From the NCBI GenBank assembly GCA_029834535.1, contig JAQMWT010000650.1, forward strand, positions 1-64,000: 64,000 nucleotides of DNA, written 5' to 3'. Shown here piece by piece: positions 10,222-19,231 of the stretch (position 1 is the first letter of the stretch; each line of letters opens with the position of its first letter). This DNA comes from Chrysophaeum taylorii. Its lineage: Eukaryota; Sar; Pelagophyceae; Pelagomonadales; Pelagomonadaceae. A program made the translations under genes and the position numbers. Below the pieces are notes generated by a model. It saw nothing but the letters and a program-made list of their open reading frames with translations. It did no database searches and was not told the origin of the DNA.

Positions 10222-11438
10222 CTGCCCAAGGCTTGCGAGAAGTCAGGTCTGCAGGCAACTTGCATGAACACCAGCTTGCCAAGGAGGGTGGCAAAGTGCG
10301 AATTGATGTACAACTCTGCTTCAGTGCTGGGAGTGCCATCTTTATACTTGAAGGACGATGACATAGGATATTTAAGCGGGGTCAGTTGCTGCAAGACTGG
10401 GTGATCAGCGAAGAGTTCATCCAGCTTGGCTTGCGCATCCAGAGAAATGGAGCCGTCAGATGTGTGACACACACGCATGCCTAGGAGGGTATGGACAGGT
10501 TCAAACTGCTCTACAGCATACCGTTTGCGGAGGGCATCCTGTAATTCAGTACGAAGAGGGTCGTCATTGGACACAATAACAATGTCGTCTACACACAGAC
10601 TGCATACGACGAACTTAGCATGTGCGGAAACTCGAGCATATAGGCAAGAGTCCGAATGCAGGCGTTTGTAGCCAAGGCTACGGAAGAAGCCGTCTATCTC
10701 TTTGTTCCAAAGGGATGGTGATTGCCTGAGTCCATAAAGTGACTTCAGCAGTTTCGGTAGACGTCGGCCCTTGTACTTAGCGTCATCGGGGTCGATAAGC
10801 TTGATGCCGTCTGGTAACTGAACATAGACATTGGCATCGATGTCAGTCTGAACGAAGGCGTTCGGGACGTCTGCATGGTAGACAGGCAATTGCTTGTATG
10901 CTGCAATAGCTAGTAGTACCCGGATTGCGGTCATGGTGGCCATGGGGCTGAAGGTACCAAAGAAATCGGCGCCAAGAGATGCTAGGAAGCCACGTAGTAC
11001 GAGGCGAGCCTTGTGCTTAACGTATTTGCCTGCAGAGTCTGTTTTAATCTTCAGCACCATCTTGCTGTCAATAGGACGAGAGACACCGTCGGGTAAGGAA
11101 AGTTTGAAGCAGCCAATGCGGATAATGTCGTGGAGTTCCTTGGCGATGGCCTTGAGGTAGGCGTGCCTGTTTTCATGCGACAAACCGTGGAGGCACTTAA
11201 GTTTGTATTCGTCAATGGAAACGTCCGCTTCTTGGACCTTATATTCGCCAGGACCAACAATGGCTGGTGAATTATAGTTTAGCGACGTTGCGGTCGAGGC
11301 AGTGTGCGCAACTTCGGGATAAGCGGAAACAGCGTCAGTAGGAGTAGTAGGGGCAGATTCCAGTTGGATATGGATAGTAGGGTCGGTACGTAAGACCAGG
11401 GTGATAAACTCTGTAGAGACCAGAAGGTATTCCTCCAA
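10200..11438 (-). CDS. Copia-1 reverse transcriptase domain
   Basis: The element's RNA-dependent DNA polymerase shows the copia signatures. The N-terminal palm reads LKIKTDSAGKYVKHKARLV, motif A YHADVPNAFVQTD carries the first catalytic Asp, the fingers/palm contain SLYGLRQSPSLWN, and motif C LCVDDIVIVSND carries the Asp pair. The C-terminal connection has LGKLVFMQVACRPD and ends at LGRCSRGM. The frame stays open into integrase-2 sequence, so no RNase H follows. Upstream, after a frame change in the integrase-reverse transcriptase linker, a copy of the recurrent motif (TATSLNY, coding 11294-11274) marks the domain junction. The polymerase core itself has no visible lesion. Confidence 0.9.
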
Positions 11439-11607
11439 GTCAGCCAGAGATGCAGAAGTAGCGCCAAACTCGGATGAGTTGTGATCAATAAAGCTGGTCG
11501 GCGCCAGGTACGTAAGTGCATATTGTAAGGAAGAAGTGCCGAAGGCAGCAGCGTGTTCAGTGAACGCAGATAAAAGGGGCTGAGGAATAGGGCACGCAGG
11601 TGAACCA

Positions 11608-13371
11608 TCAGCAGTTAAAAAGGCTGCAGCTGGGATGCTGGATGCGCACTTGGCGTGGGCGAAGTAACCATAGACGAGCTAACAACGCATGTTCCCCCTC
11701 TGTGCAGATAGCAGACCAGAGGATACCACCACGGATATGAAGGGTGGAGAGGGTGGGAGATTCGAACGTAAGAAAGTGGTGGCGAAGACCCCAGCGGAAA
11801 TCGGCGAGCTTGCCACCAGCGGCTTTGCAAGCACCAATAGTAGACGCTTGTAACCGGGCTCGGATAGTTTTCATAGAAGTGGCCTTGCGGGTGTTAGGCT
11901 GTTTGGAACCTGGGACAAGAATGAGGTCATCTTGTGCAAAAAGGTCTTTGTAAGAAGGAAGCAAGGGCGGCGGTGACATAGAGCCAGAATCGTCGGCGAG
12001 AGTGTTAGAAGAGGGAGAAGAGGCAGGAGTAGGGGACGAAGAAGGAGCTGAAGGAGGTGGGGAGTGCCCCCTCTGAGGATGAGGAGTCCTGGTCCCCCTC
12101 TGAATGACATGGTCTTGGATAGTGGTGTGGGGTGTGAGCGAGAAAGGCGCGGAAGGAGCATGATGCGGAGGAGCTAGTTCAGGATCAGGAGTAGGATGCT
12201 GCAACATGTAGAGGAATTGCAGCTTGGACGAGACACGAATTTGTCCGTTTTCAGGGTTGAGGACGACGTCTGCGAGATGGTCGACGCGTGGGGAGACGAG
12301 CGGGTTTTGCGCGTTGGCGCAACAGAGATACAGATATTGGCGTCGGCACGGTTCCCACTTGTGGTGTTCATGGGGCTCCAATAGGAGGTAACATTCAGCG
12401 TCAAAAATCTTGAGCATATCGTGTTGGGGAGTGTTGAGTTGGTTGTAGAGTAGCTGTTGCGGACTCAGAATAGCATGATGAATGCGCTCGAGCGTGGCGT
12501 TCGGGAGAAGGTTATAGCTTTGAACGGTGTGTATCACCGCCCATGGGAACATGATAGCGGGTTCCACGATCTTGGCGCCACGATAGTGAGCATTAAGGAG
12601 AGAACGAAGGCGAGTTGAGGAGGCGGAGGCGATGAAGCCGATGGCAGACTCAACTTCAAAGTTAAAGTGGTGCATGTACGGCGGGAAGGCAATGAGTTGA
12701 ATGCCCTTATCGACGCGGTACGGGGAGGTAATGTGCTGGCTAAAGTAGGGCTTGAATGCATCGGAGTAGAGGGTGCGCATGTGCACGTTGAGTTGTGTAC
12801 GACAGAAGTCATACACAAAATCCAGAGCTTGAGTGAACTCCGTGGCGTTGGTGGTGCGTGTAAAGTACACCAAGAGAAATTTCGAAATGAGTTCCTTGAA
12901 GACGATGATATGTGTGAAGCCTCCCCATTCGGATGGGATGGTCACATAGCCGCCGTCGCACGCCCAGACTTCGCCGGCTTTGTGAGTTTGCTCAAAAGAA
13001 GGCTTGGTCGCATTGAAATGCTTGTGCGGGTGGCGCTTGTTGTGTGCGATGCAGTCGGTGCATAAGTCGCGATATGGTATGTCAGAAGCAGAGAATCCAG
13101 GGCGAGCAAGTACGTTGGGGGCCTTGGCAGCGACGTTGTCGGGGCAGTGATGCACCCGGTGAAAGCGATTGGCACGTTCTTTGGCATTGAGATATTCGGT
13201 GGATCCGTGTGCGAGGGACTTACGAGGAATGGGATGAGCGGGAATGTGCCGTTTGCGCCGAACATCGAACTTGAGTTCGGTGTCTAAGGCAGGGTCACTT
13301 GGAGGTGCATCCTCATCATCACGAGAAACGAGAGTATCTTCGCAGGACGAAGATATATAGTTTAACGACAT
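11608..13371 (-). CDS. Copia-1 integrase 1
   Basis: 587 codons follow immediately in frame after the TAA ending the methyltransferase segment. The HHCC zinc region is HRVHHCP then RDLCTDCIAH. The catalytic core has WACDGGY (Asp), LYSDAFKPY (Asp) and FNFEVESAIGF (Glu), then the C-terminal region NPENGQIRVSSKLQF and a Pro/Ser-rich linker towards the reverse transcriptase. The second Asp motif lacks the usual DNGxEF form of copia integrases, so this is a diverged lineage. The first codon used is the ATG created within the recurrent motif (T-stop-M-S-L-N-Y); in the ancestral polyprotein this was probably internal. Confidence 0.85.
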   Translation of the reverse strand: MSLNYISSSCEDTLVSRDDEDAPPSDPALDTELKFDVRRKRHIPAHPIPRKSLAHGSTEYLNAKERANRFHRVHHCPDNVAAKAPNVLARPGFSASDIPYRDLCTDCIAHNKRHPHKHFNATKPSFEQTHKAGEVWACDGGYVTIPSEWGGFTHIIVFKELISKFLLVYFTRTTNATEFTQALDFVYDFCRTQLNVHMRTLYSDAFKPYFSQHITSPYRVDKGIQLIAFPPYMHHFNFEVESAIGFIASASSTRLRSLLNAHYRGAKIVEPAIMFPWAVIHTVQSYNLLPNATLERIHHAILSPQQLLYNQLNTPQHDMLKIFDAECYLLLEPHEHHKWEPCRRQYLYLCCANAQNPLVSPRVDHLADVVLNPENGQIRVSSKLQFLYMLQHPTPDPELAPPHHAPSAPFSLTPHTTIQDHVIQRGTRTPHPQRGHSPPPSAPSSSPTPASSPSSNTLADDSGSMSPPPLLPSYKDLFAQDDLILVPGSKQPNTRKATSMKTIRARLQASTIGACKAAGGKLADFRWGLRHHFLTFESPTLSTLHIRGGILWSAICTEGEHALLARLWLLRPRQVRIQHPSCSLFNC

Positions 13372-15282
13372 TTAGGTCAAGCAGTTGCTGGAAATAGACA
13401 TCATAAAAGCTTGTGCTAAAGACAAGGTATCTGTGCTGCACGTGGTGGAAGCTTGATTAATGGTCATGAAATTGGATACATAGGATTTCTTAGTCACTGC
13501 AGCAGTATGTTGGAAGGTAGGGTCCAACATAAGGGATTTAATATCGGCAACGAGGAGCGAAAGGTGCTTGTACAGAGTGCTGTACGTACCGGCAGGCAGA
13601 GCATTGCTGAGCATGTCACAGCAAAGGTCATGGCGTAGAGACAATAGGAAGGATTCCTGTTGTTTGGTGTGGTTGTTAGCACGAATCAACTCCGGTCGAG
13701 TGGGGTAGCGTAATTTTCCGTTGCGAGGGTCAAGTAAAATAATATTGGCATACCCTCGGACGGTTGGCAATGGAGCAAGCACTGAGTGGATTTTAGAGCC
13801 GAGTTTGCGGTCACTTCCACGAAGATACCCTATGTAGCGACTATGAGATAAGTGGTGATCTTCCAGAGCAAAATGAGAGTCCTTGTAATCGAAAAAGTTG
13901 TCGGTGGCCTTGTAGGTAAGGCGGCCAGGCATCACAAGAGAGCATCTGGACAAGAGTTTTTGTATGGCGGTGCCATAGGTGGCAACGGAGCCAACTTGGG
14001 GAAGGGCTTGGACTATCCACAAGTAACCCATAAACGGCTCCAAATATATGGACCTGTCCCGGTCGCGGGGGATGTCGGAAGCCGTGAACGTATACGTGCT
14101 TCCAAACGCTTTGATGGGAGTTTGATTTTCGGTGGTGGCGTTCTCTATGGTGAGGTTGCCGTCAGAGTGGTGGCCACCAGTTAAGAAGTAGGAGTTGTGT
14201 GATGTTGATGAGGTTGTAAGTAATAACCTGTGTGACGGTTGCTTAGTTTCGAAAACGGTTATGTAATAGGACACCGGCGTGGGTGAGTTAGTATGTAGGC
14301 TTGCAAACACGTTATAGAGGATTGTAAAAATCTTGACGTGTATAGGATGTGTTGCATTGGGTAATGGCTCCATAGAGGGGCGTTTAAAGCACAACTGATG
14401 ATAAGTACACTCGGATTGAACAGAGTGAGTACGTTGTTCGTGAGCCTGTTGTGAGTGAAGGCGAAGCAGTAACATATTGAGGGATGCAAGGTCAGCCATA
14501 GTAAGCTGAGCAGAACCTGTGCGAGAGTAAGGTGCAAAAGTTTTAGGAACGGGGACATATGGAGGATCGGGGAACACCCGGATCCAGTCTTTGGATACGT
14601 GGTTAGGTAGCCAAAGGCGCTTGGGAATAGCTTGTAGATCATCCACGATCTTTAGGAAGGGGCGTGGATGGAGGATGGGCCACGACAATAGTTTAATTGG
14701 CCCAGTAGAATATCTGCGTGCGATGCATATCCATCGTTCTCTAGATTGGTAGTCGCCACAGAGGTAGGTCGGGAACCTATCAACAACATCGACACAGTGA
14801 TCAAGCGTTGCATATATAAGGTTAGCCACTATGATGTGGTCTTGATGACAGTACTTATGAGGAGGCGTCATCTCAGCCAGTAGTACCAAGGGCTGGAGTA
14901 GCTTGATGACAGACAACCTGTTGTCGAAAAGAGTGTCGTCCAGCAGGCTGTGTAAGTCGTCTGTCTTATGCTGTTTTAGTAAATTCCTGTTTGTGCAGGG
15001 GGGAGTGATCTCAATTATATCACAATAGAATGTGCGCCTTTCCTCTGGTGAGATTAGGTGAAGGTGGTTAATAAAGGCGGGGAGAGATTCAAATAATAAT
15101 ACAGTAGGAAAACGGTGGCGTGACATACGAACAAGCGTATCATCAGACTCAACAACAACTTTTACATTGATATTTATGCCTAAGTCATTTGTGGCTTGAG
15201 ACAGGAACGCCGGAGTTGACAAACCAGAACAAAGTAACATGACAGAGGGTTTGCGGAGATTGGACTCTTGCGAGAGAAACAC
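13372..15282 (-). CDS. Cytosine-C5 DNA methyltransferase-like domain in copia-1
   Basis: 636 codons in the same frame as the protease segment before it and integrase 1 after it. The ordered C5-methyltransferase motifs are visible: motif I VMLLCSGLSTPAF (residues 14-26), motif II VVVESDD (42-48), motif IV ITPPCTNRN with the catalytic-type Pro-Cys (Cys96), motif VI LLAEMTP (ENV-type Glu137), motif VIII GDYQSRERWICIAR (QxRxR, 176-189), a variable region as target recognition domain, motif IX-like LRYPTRPELIR (about 524-534) and motif X-like MLSNALPAG (about 556-564). The family transfers a methyl group from S-adenosylmethionine to cytosine C5. Methyltransferase-bearing retrotransposons are known from dinoflagellates and charophytes. 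Activity here is inference; the C-terminus ends at the recurrent motif. Confidence 0.82.
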   Translation of the reverse strand: MFLSQESNLRKPSVMLLCSGLSTPAFLSQATNDLGININVKVVVESDDTLVRMSRHRFPTVLLFESLPAFINHLHLISPEERRTFYCDIIEITPPCTNRNLLKQHKTDDLHSLLDDTLFDNRLSVIKLLQPLVLLAEMTPPHKYCHQDHIIVANLIYATLDHCVDVVDRFPTYLCGDYQSRERWICIARRYSTGPIKLLSWPILHPRPFLKIVDDLQAIPKRLWLPNHVSKDWIRVFPDPPYVPVPKTFAPYSRTGSAQLTMADLASLNMLLLRLHSQQAHEQRTHSVQSECTYHQLCFKRPSMEPLPNATHPIHVKIFTILYNVFASLHTNSPTPVSYYITVFETKQPSHRLLLTTSSTSHNSYFLTGGHHSDGNLTIENATTENQTPIKAFGSTYTFTASDIPRDRDRSIYLEPFMGYLWIVQALPQVGSVATYGTAIQKLLSRCSLVMPGRLTYKATDNFFDYKDSHFALEDHHLSHSRYIGYLRGSDRKLGSKIHSVLAPLPTVRGYANIILLDPRNGKLRYPTRPELIRANNHTKQQESFLLSLRHDLCCDMLSNALPAGTYSTLYKHLSLLVADIKSLMLDPTFQHTAAVTKKSYVSNFMTINQASTTCSTDTLSLAQAFMMSISSNCLT

Positions 15283-15297
15283 TGGGCGCGAGAGTAG

Positions 15298-17001
15298 TCA
15301 AGTTAATGGCTGCGTATTTTCCTGAACAAACTTGTTCTGTTTCCGAAGATTGAGAACCAAAGGGCGAATCCACGGGCGATCTGGTAAAACTCTTTGGAGT
15401 AGGTAGTTGTAGTATGCCAGTAGATCCCTGTTTTTATGGTATCGCTTGAGGGGAAATGCGAGAGAGCGAAGTTTCAGCTGCTTGTCGCGCGCGATGTTGT
15501 AAGTGAGACAAGGGAGAGCGGGTAAATTAGCTGCTACGTAGTGTATGGGTATACGTACATCTTTGTCTATGCGGCTCGTGACAGCGCTGAGCTTTGGCTC
15601 AGCTCGATCATTGAACACGGTGGTAAGATTCGTCTGGTTCCACTCGAGCATGCTCAGGATAGCGAGATGTCGGTCATGCACTGGCTGAAGACATAAAGCG
15701 AAGTCGATCTTAACATAGCCAACTTGTGGATGATCTGGTAGGGGAACAACAATGTTACGTGTTAACATCATGCGTGATGCCCGTTGTTGTCCTGTAGCCG
15801 TCTGAATAACAATCGGCGCGTATTTGGAATCCAATGGAATTATATGATTGGGTATTGCAAAATCGTAAGTGGACATCAATGAGATGGTAGCACAAGAGTC
15901 AAAATATAGAAAAGAGCAATGTGGAGGGACACTGTTTACCTTCATGTAGTTGGTGAGGAAGGCGTTTTCCGAATGTGGGCAAGTAGTGGAGAGGCTGGCT
16001 GTGAAGAAGTTCTTCAGCAATAACAGATTCGTTGGAATAATAATCGGTTGAACAGGTGGTGATGGTTCGTCAGCCTCATCAGCCATGCCGTGCTTTTCAT
16101 CAAATGACGATAGCGAAGTATGATCGGCATTCCTTTTGGTTTCGGCTTGTGGTGGTGTGTTGAGGGCAGATTGGACCTGTGAAGATAGCGAGGACAATAA
16201 TGCTGGTGGTAAAGCCGAGATGGCGGAAGCGGTAAAGAGGTTAGACACAGTATTGGAAGGATTACCCTGTGTGTTTGTAGTAGGAGGAGTTGTCTTTGGG
16301 GTGGGAGCAGTAACAACAGTATGGTGTTGTGGCTCCACGTAGTTTAACGACTTTTCGGTCGAGGATAGATGAACGTCTACATCACAAATGATGTCTTCTG
16401 CAAACATGAGCTGTTCGTTTAGACGAAGTAAACTACTGTTGTCCTCAGTAGATGTCGTTGACAGAATGTCAGCTGATTGTAATAGAGTCTCAAATAACTT
16501 GTCGATATTGTGTTGTAGCTGAGCCGTGGTATCATTATCTGTCACATGCTTCGTGAGTTCGCTACACTGTTCTCGCAGGGTGTTTAAGGTGTGGTTTGTT
16601 CGATCTAATAATTTCATGTTAGACCGAGAGGACCTGTCAAAAGTGCGGGGGTAAATTGGACGGTCATGGGACTGTCCGGCAGTTTTCTTGGTGACGTAAG
16701 AATCACCAGGACGATAATACGATAAATCGCTGCGAGAGAAAGGCTGGCGAGCATCATTAGAGTTACGCAAGCGTCTAGCATTAAACGTGGAAGATGTACC
16801 AGGTTGGGACGAAGTGATGAAGGCGAGTGTGTTAGCAGTTTGAGTCAGACTTTTGTCTGATGAGTCCAAAGTGTGTGTAAGTAGTAACTTTGGCTTTGGT
16901 CGAGATGATAAACCTTCGACATAGGGTTGCCAAGAAACAGGGCGTTCTAAACGTCTTTGTTCGACCCATTTGATGCGACATTGTAAAGGTCTAATGCGCA
17001 T
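15298..17001 (-). CDS. Copia-1 protease region
   Basis: 567 codons. The N-terminal half is Arg/Ser/Thr-rich and contains the recurrent motif as STEKSLNYVEP (coding 16359-16339), followed by a Thr/Pro linker. The second half holds a retropepsin-like aspartic protease: LYFDSCATISLMS corresponds to the copia D-S-G-A-T-S motif with Cys replacing Gly, followed by IVIQTATGQQRASRMML. The frame ends in TGA (15298-15300), and the same frame reopens directly into the methyltransferase segment with only five codons before its first ATG. The stop may be decay or a readthrough point. The DSC variant is unusual but the Asp is present. Confidence 0.72.
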   Translation of the reverse strand: MRIRPLQCRIKWVEQRRLERPVSWQPYVEGLSSRPKPKLLLTHTLDSSDKSLTQTANTLAFITSSQPGTSSTFNARRLRNSNDARQPFSRSDLSYYRPGDSYVTKKTAGQSHDRPIYPRTFDRSSRSNMKLLDRTNHTLNTLREQCSELTKHVTDNDTTAQLQHNIDKLFETLLQSADILSTTSTEDNSSLLRLNEQLMFAEDIICDVDVHLSSTEKSLNYVEPQHHTVVTAPTPKTTPPTTNTQGNPSNTVSNLFTASAISALPPALLSSLSSQVQSALNTPPQAETKRNADHTSLSSFDEKHGMADEADEPSPPVQPIIIPTNLLLLKNFFTASLSTTCPHSENAFLTNYMKVNSVPPHCSFLYFDSCATISLMSTYDFAIPNHIIPLDSKYAPIVIQTATGQQRASRMMLTRNIVVPLPDHPQVGYVKIDFALCLQPVHDRHLAILSMLEWNQTNLTTVFNDRAEPKLSAVTSRIDKDVRIPIHYVAANLPALPCLTYNIARDKQLKLRSLAFPLKRYHKNRDLLAYYNYLLQRVLPDRPWIRPLVLNLRKQNKFVQENTQPLT

Positions 17002-17087
17002 TCTAAAATGTAGCTAGGGTTGGTAGGGTGACACAATCGTTTAGCTCTTGGCACAGGTCGAGATGAAGATCGGATTTCGTACATATA

Positions 17088-18161
17088 TCACCAATCTACC
17101 CAACCACGATCGTAACGGTTGTTGCTGGTATTATCGGCATAATGCCGATGTATCTCTTCATAGATTTCCCTGCAAAGAGTGCCAAAGTCGAATTGAAGGT
17201 CAGTCTCTTCCTGGTTAAGTTGGTAAGAGATTTGCCTAAATGCTAGGACAGCTTCGATAAATACATGGACATACCAGTTAGGATTATAAACAACAGAGTT
17301 AAATTGCTGTTTCAAATAAGACACATCAGTAGTCGTAACAGACTCGTAGTGACTAAAGGCGATGAGCATAATAGCTCGAGCCTTGTTGGGTAAATAACTT
17401 TTTTTGTATACCTCATTGATGGCGGGCCAGGCCGCAAGTGCCGGTTTTCCAACACTTTCAAGATTGAAGTAAGTATGCAAGAATGTAGCGTACGTGTTCT
17501 GGTAAGTGTGCCAGTCAGCTGCAGTTAACGAAAACATGGTAACCGGGGCACGAACACGGGTGTCGAAAGCTAGTGCCTTCGGGTGCGCGCGATTTAAGAT
17601 TCGTTCCTCTTCTAAGAAACGAGCATTGATTTCAGGACGTAATGCCTTGACTTCATAGTCGTAACAGACAGTAGTTAGCTGAGCTACTTCTGCATCAGGT
17701 AAGTGGGGGAAAGCTTCGTTGGTGAAATGCCATTCCTGATACTCAGGGGGCAGTTCATCAACAGCTAAACGGAGATCAGCAGCCCTATCGGTCTTCCATT
17801 CCAGGAAAACGCGATCGAGAATTTGATTCCGGAGGATCTCGTAGTCCTTGCATGACCGAGTATATGCTTCGTACGAGTCATACTCGAGGAAAGCATCGGC
17901 ATGACTGGACCGTAATAATTGCTTAGTGTGTTTGATTTGCAAGGATACCTTGCGGTTCTGAAGCTGAAATCGGTTTCCTTCATTAAGAAACTCAACTACA
18001 GGAGCTTCGAGCTTCAATATATCCGCACCTGTGATCGCCTTGGGTGCGGCTCGTGCTGCGTGTTCTGCCATAGCAGTTGACGGGGAACCTGTGGGTTCAG
18101 TCACGCAGTTGACACTGTCTAGACATTCTAAGGGGGTCTGTCTATCGGTGTCTATGTACAC
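17088..18161 (-). CDS. Copia-1 Gag
   Basis: 357 codons in the first large frame after the 5' LTR and leader. The protein is largely helical with no membrane segment; blocks include QLLRSSHADAFLEYDSYEAY, ILDRVFLEWKTD and MFSLTAADWHTYQNTY. No CCHC knuckle is seen, and Gag and protease are in different frames separated by about 90 nt, so expression of pol would need a frame change. It is called Gag by position and helical capsid-like character, not by a recognised motif. Confidence 0.6.
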   Translation of the reverse strand: MYIDTDRQTPLECLDSVNCVTEPTGSPSTAMAEHAARAAPKAITGADILKLEAPVVEFLNEGNRFQLQNRKVSLQIKHTKQLLRSSHADAFLEYDSYEAYTRSCKDYEILRNQILDRVFLEWKTDRAADLRLAVDELPPEYQEWHFTNEAFPHLPDAEVAQLTTVCYDYEVKALRPEINARFLEEERILNRAHPKALAFDTRVRAPVTMFSLTAADWHTYQNTYATFLHTYFNLESVGKPALAAWPAINEVYKKSYLPNKARAIMLIAFSHYESVTTTDVSYLKQQFNSVVYNPNWYVHVFIEAVLAFRQISYQLNQEETDLQFDFGTLCREIYEEIHRHYADNTSNNRYDRGWVDW

Positions 18162-18577
18162 TCATCGTTTTCGATGGACGGTGTCTATTTGACGACTGTG
18201 CAAGCTGTGAGTCCAGAATAGTGTCGCTAAGCGTAGTCACTCAGGCAGCTGGTTAGTTTTGGTGCTCTCAAGGAGCTTGTTAAGTGCATTGCCATGGAAT
18301 GTACGAGTGGACGTACCCAAAATATTCCATAACATGTGTGCAAGAGTACAGGTTAGCCAATTACACACACATCAACATTGACATGACAATACGATGCTAT
18401 GAACAGGTGCACACAAGGTTACACGATCACGTGTGCAAAAAATATTATATACAGCCCAATGGTAATGGCGTTGTATTTACAAGTGTGTTTTCGTGGCGAG
18501 GTTAGGTCGGCGCGGTAACGACCCAATACCCATAGGTTACGTGCACGTTTTAACACATGGTTTCTCAGGGACCCGCC
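18162..18577 (-). other. Copia-1 5' leader, no gene seen
   Basis: About 415 bases between the primer site and the Gag start. No credible coding potential; it is the expected untranslated leader of the retrotransposon. Confidence 0.5.
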
Positions 18578-18590
18578 TGGGCCCATAACC
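18578..18590 (-). promoter_or_regulatory. Primer-binding site for a half initiator tRNA
   Basis: Directly adjoining the 5' LTR, the minus strand reads GGTTATGGGCCCA. Its complement TGGGCCCATAACC is the anticodon-loop region of initiator tRNA-Met in plants and animals, not its 3' end. Drosophila copia primes from such an internal tRNA fragment. The match in position and sequence supports the copia assignment. Confidence 0.75.
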
Positions 18591-18912
18591 TGCAGAGCAT
18601 TAGCAAGCAGTGGTAAGTCACGTCACCTGGGAAACCACCCCGTCTCATCATGAAGGTCTGGAAGTATTTAATTCGGGGAATGAAAAGGTACGTTCCCCAT
18701 ATCCTCAGAACACGACAGGCGGCATCTAGAACAACACGAGAAAGGTAAAGTGTATAGTGCTACATACCCCGGGACGCGCTAGACCATGATGATATGAGCG
18801 TAGGCGCAAATCAGAGGACTATTTGATTGTGTAGAAAGGAAGAAGAAGGGTAAGGAAGAGATCGCGTTCTCAACGGACGGAATAAGGGTAGGCGCTAGCA
18901 GATTTCTCTGCA
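18591..18912 (-). repeat. Copia-1 5' LTR
   Basis: The 322-bp repeat runs TGCAGAG to CTCTGCA. It aligns with 6828-7142 over its whole length and with the copia-2 LTRs mainly over their first half. Its left end abuts the primer site, and its right end is five bases (GGGGG) from the inverted copia-2 LTR. Confidence 0.85.
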
Positions 18913-18917
18913 GGGGG

Positions 18918-19231
18918 TGCAGAGAAATCTGCTAACTCCTACCCTTATTCCGTCCGTTGAGAACGCGATCTCTTCCTTACCCTTCTTCTTCCTTTCTACA
19001 CAGTCAATTAGTCCTCTGATCTGTGCTCGCGCTCATCATCATGGTCTAGCGCGTCCCGGGGTATGTAGCAATTACACGTTACCCTGATGTGTTGCTATGT
19101 ATCGCCCGTCGTGTGAAGAGGCTAGGGGGACCACTGCCTGGGTTCCCTGAAACCTACAGATTGCCAGAATCACGCGGTGAGACGGGATGGTCTCTCAGTG
19201 ATCTAACCACTGCCTAGCGGAATACTCTGCA
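18918..19231 (+). repeat. Copia-2 5' LTR
   Basis: 314 bp. The first 150 bases are nearly the same as the copia-1 LTR, the rest diverges but matches the copia-2 3' LTR at 23339-23651. It stands head-to-head with the copia-1 5' LTR, forming an imperfect palindrome centred on GGGGG at 18913-18917. Confidence 0.82.

Larger units (their letters stand above)
6828..18912 (-). mobile_element. Copia-1: 12.1-kb Ty1/copia element with a DNA methyltransferase domain
   Basis: The LTRs at 6828-7142 and 18591-18912 are clearly homologous with visible divergence, and both run TGCAGAG...CTCTGCA. Minus-strand order is: 5' LTR, half-tRNA primer site, Gag, protease, C5-methyltransferase-like domain, integrase 1, reverse transcriptase, integrase 2, coiled-coil ORF, purine tract CTCGAGGGGG, 3' LTR. 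Integrase before reverse transcriptase is the copia order. Two retroposons (7600-7752, 9446-9813) lie inside. The five bases outside each end (CAAAT and GGGGG) do not match, so no target duplication survives. Roughly 5 kb is typical for copia, so this copy is more than twice the usual size. Confidence 0.85.
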
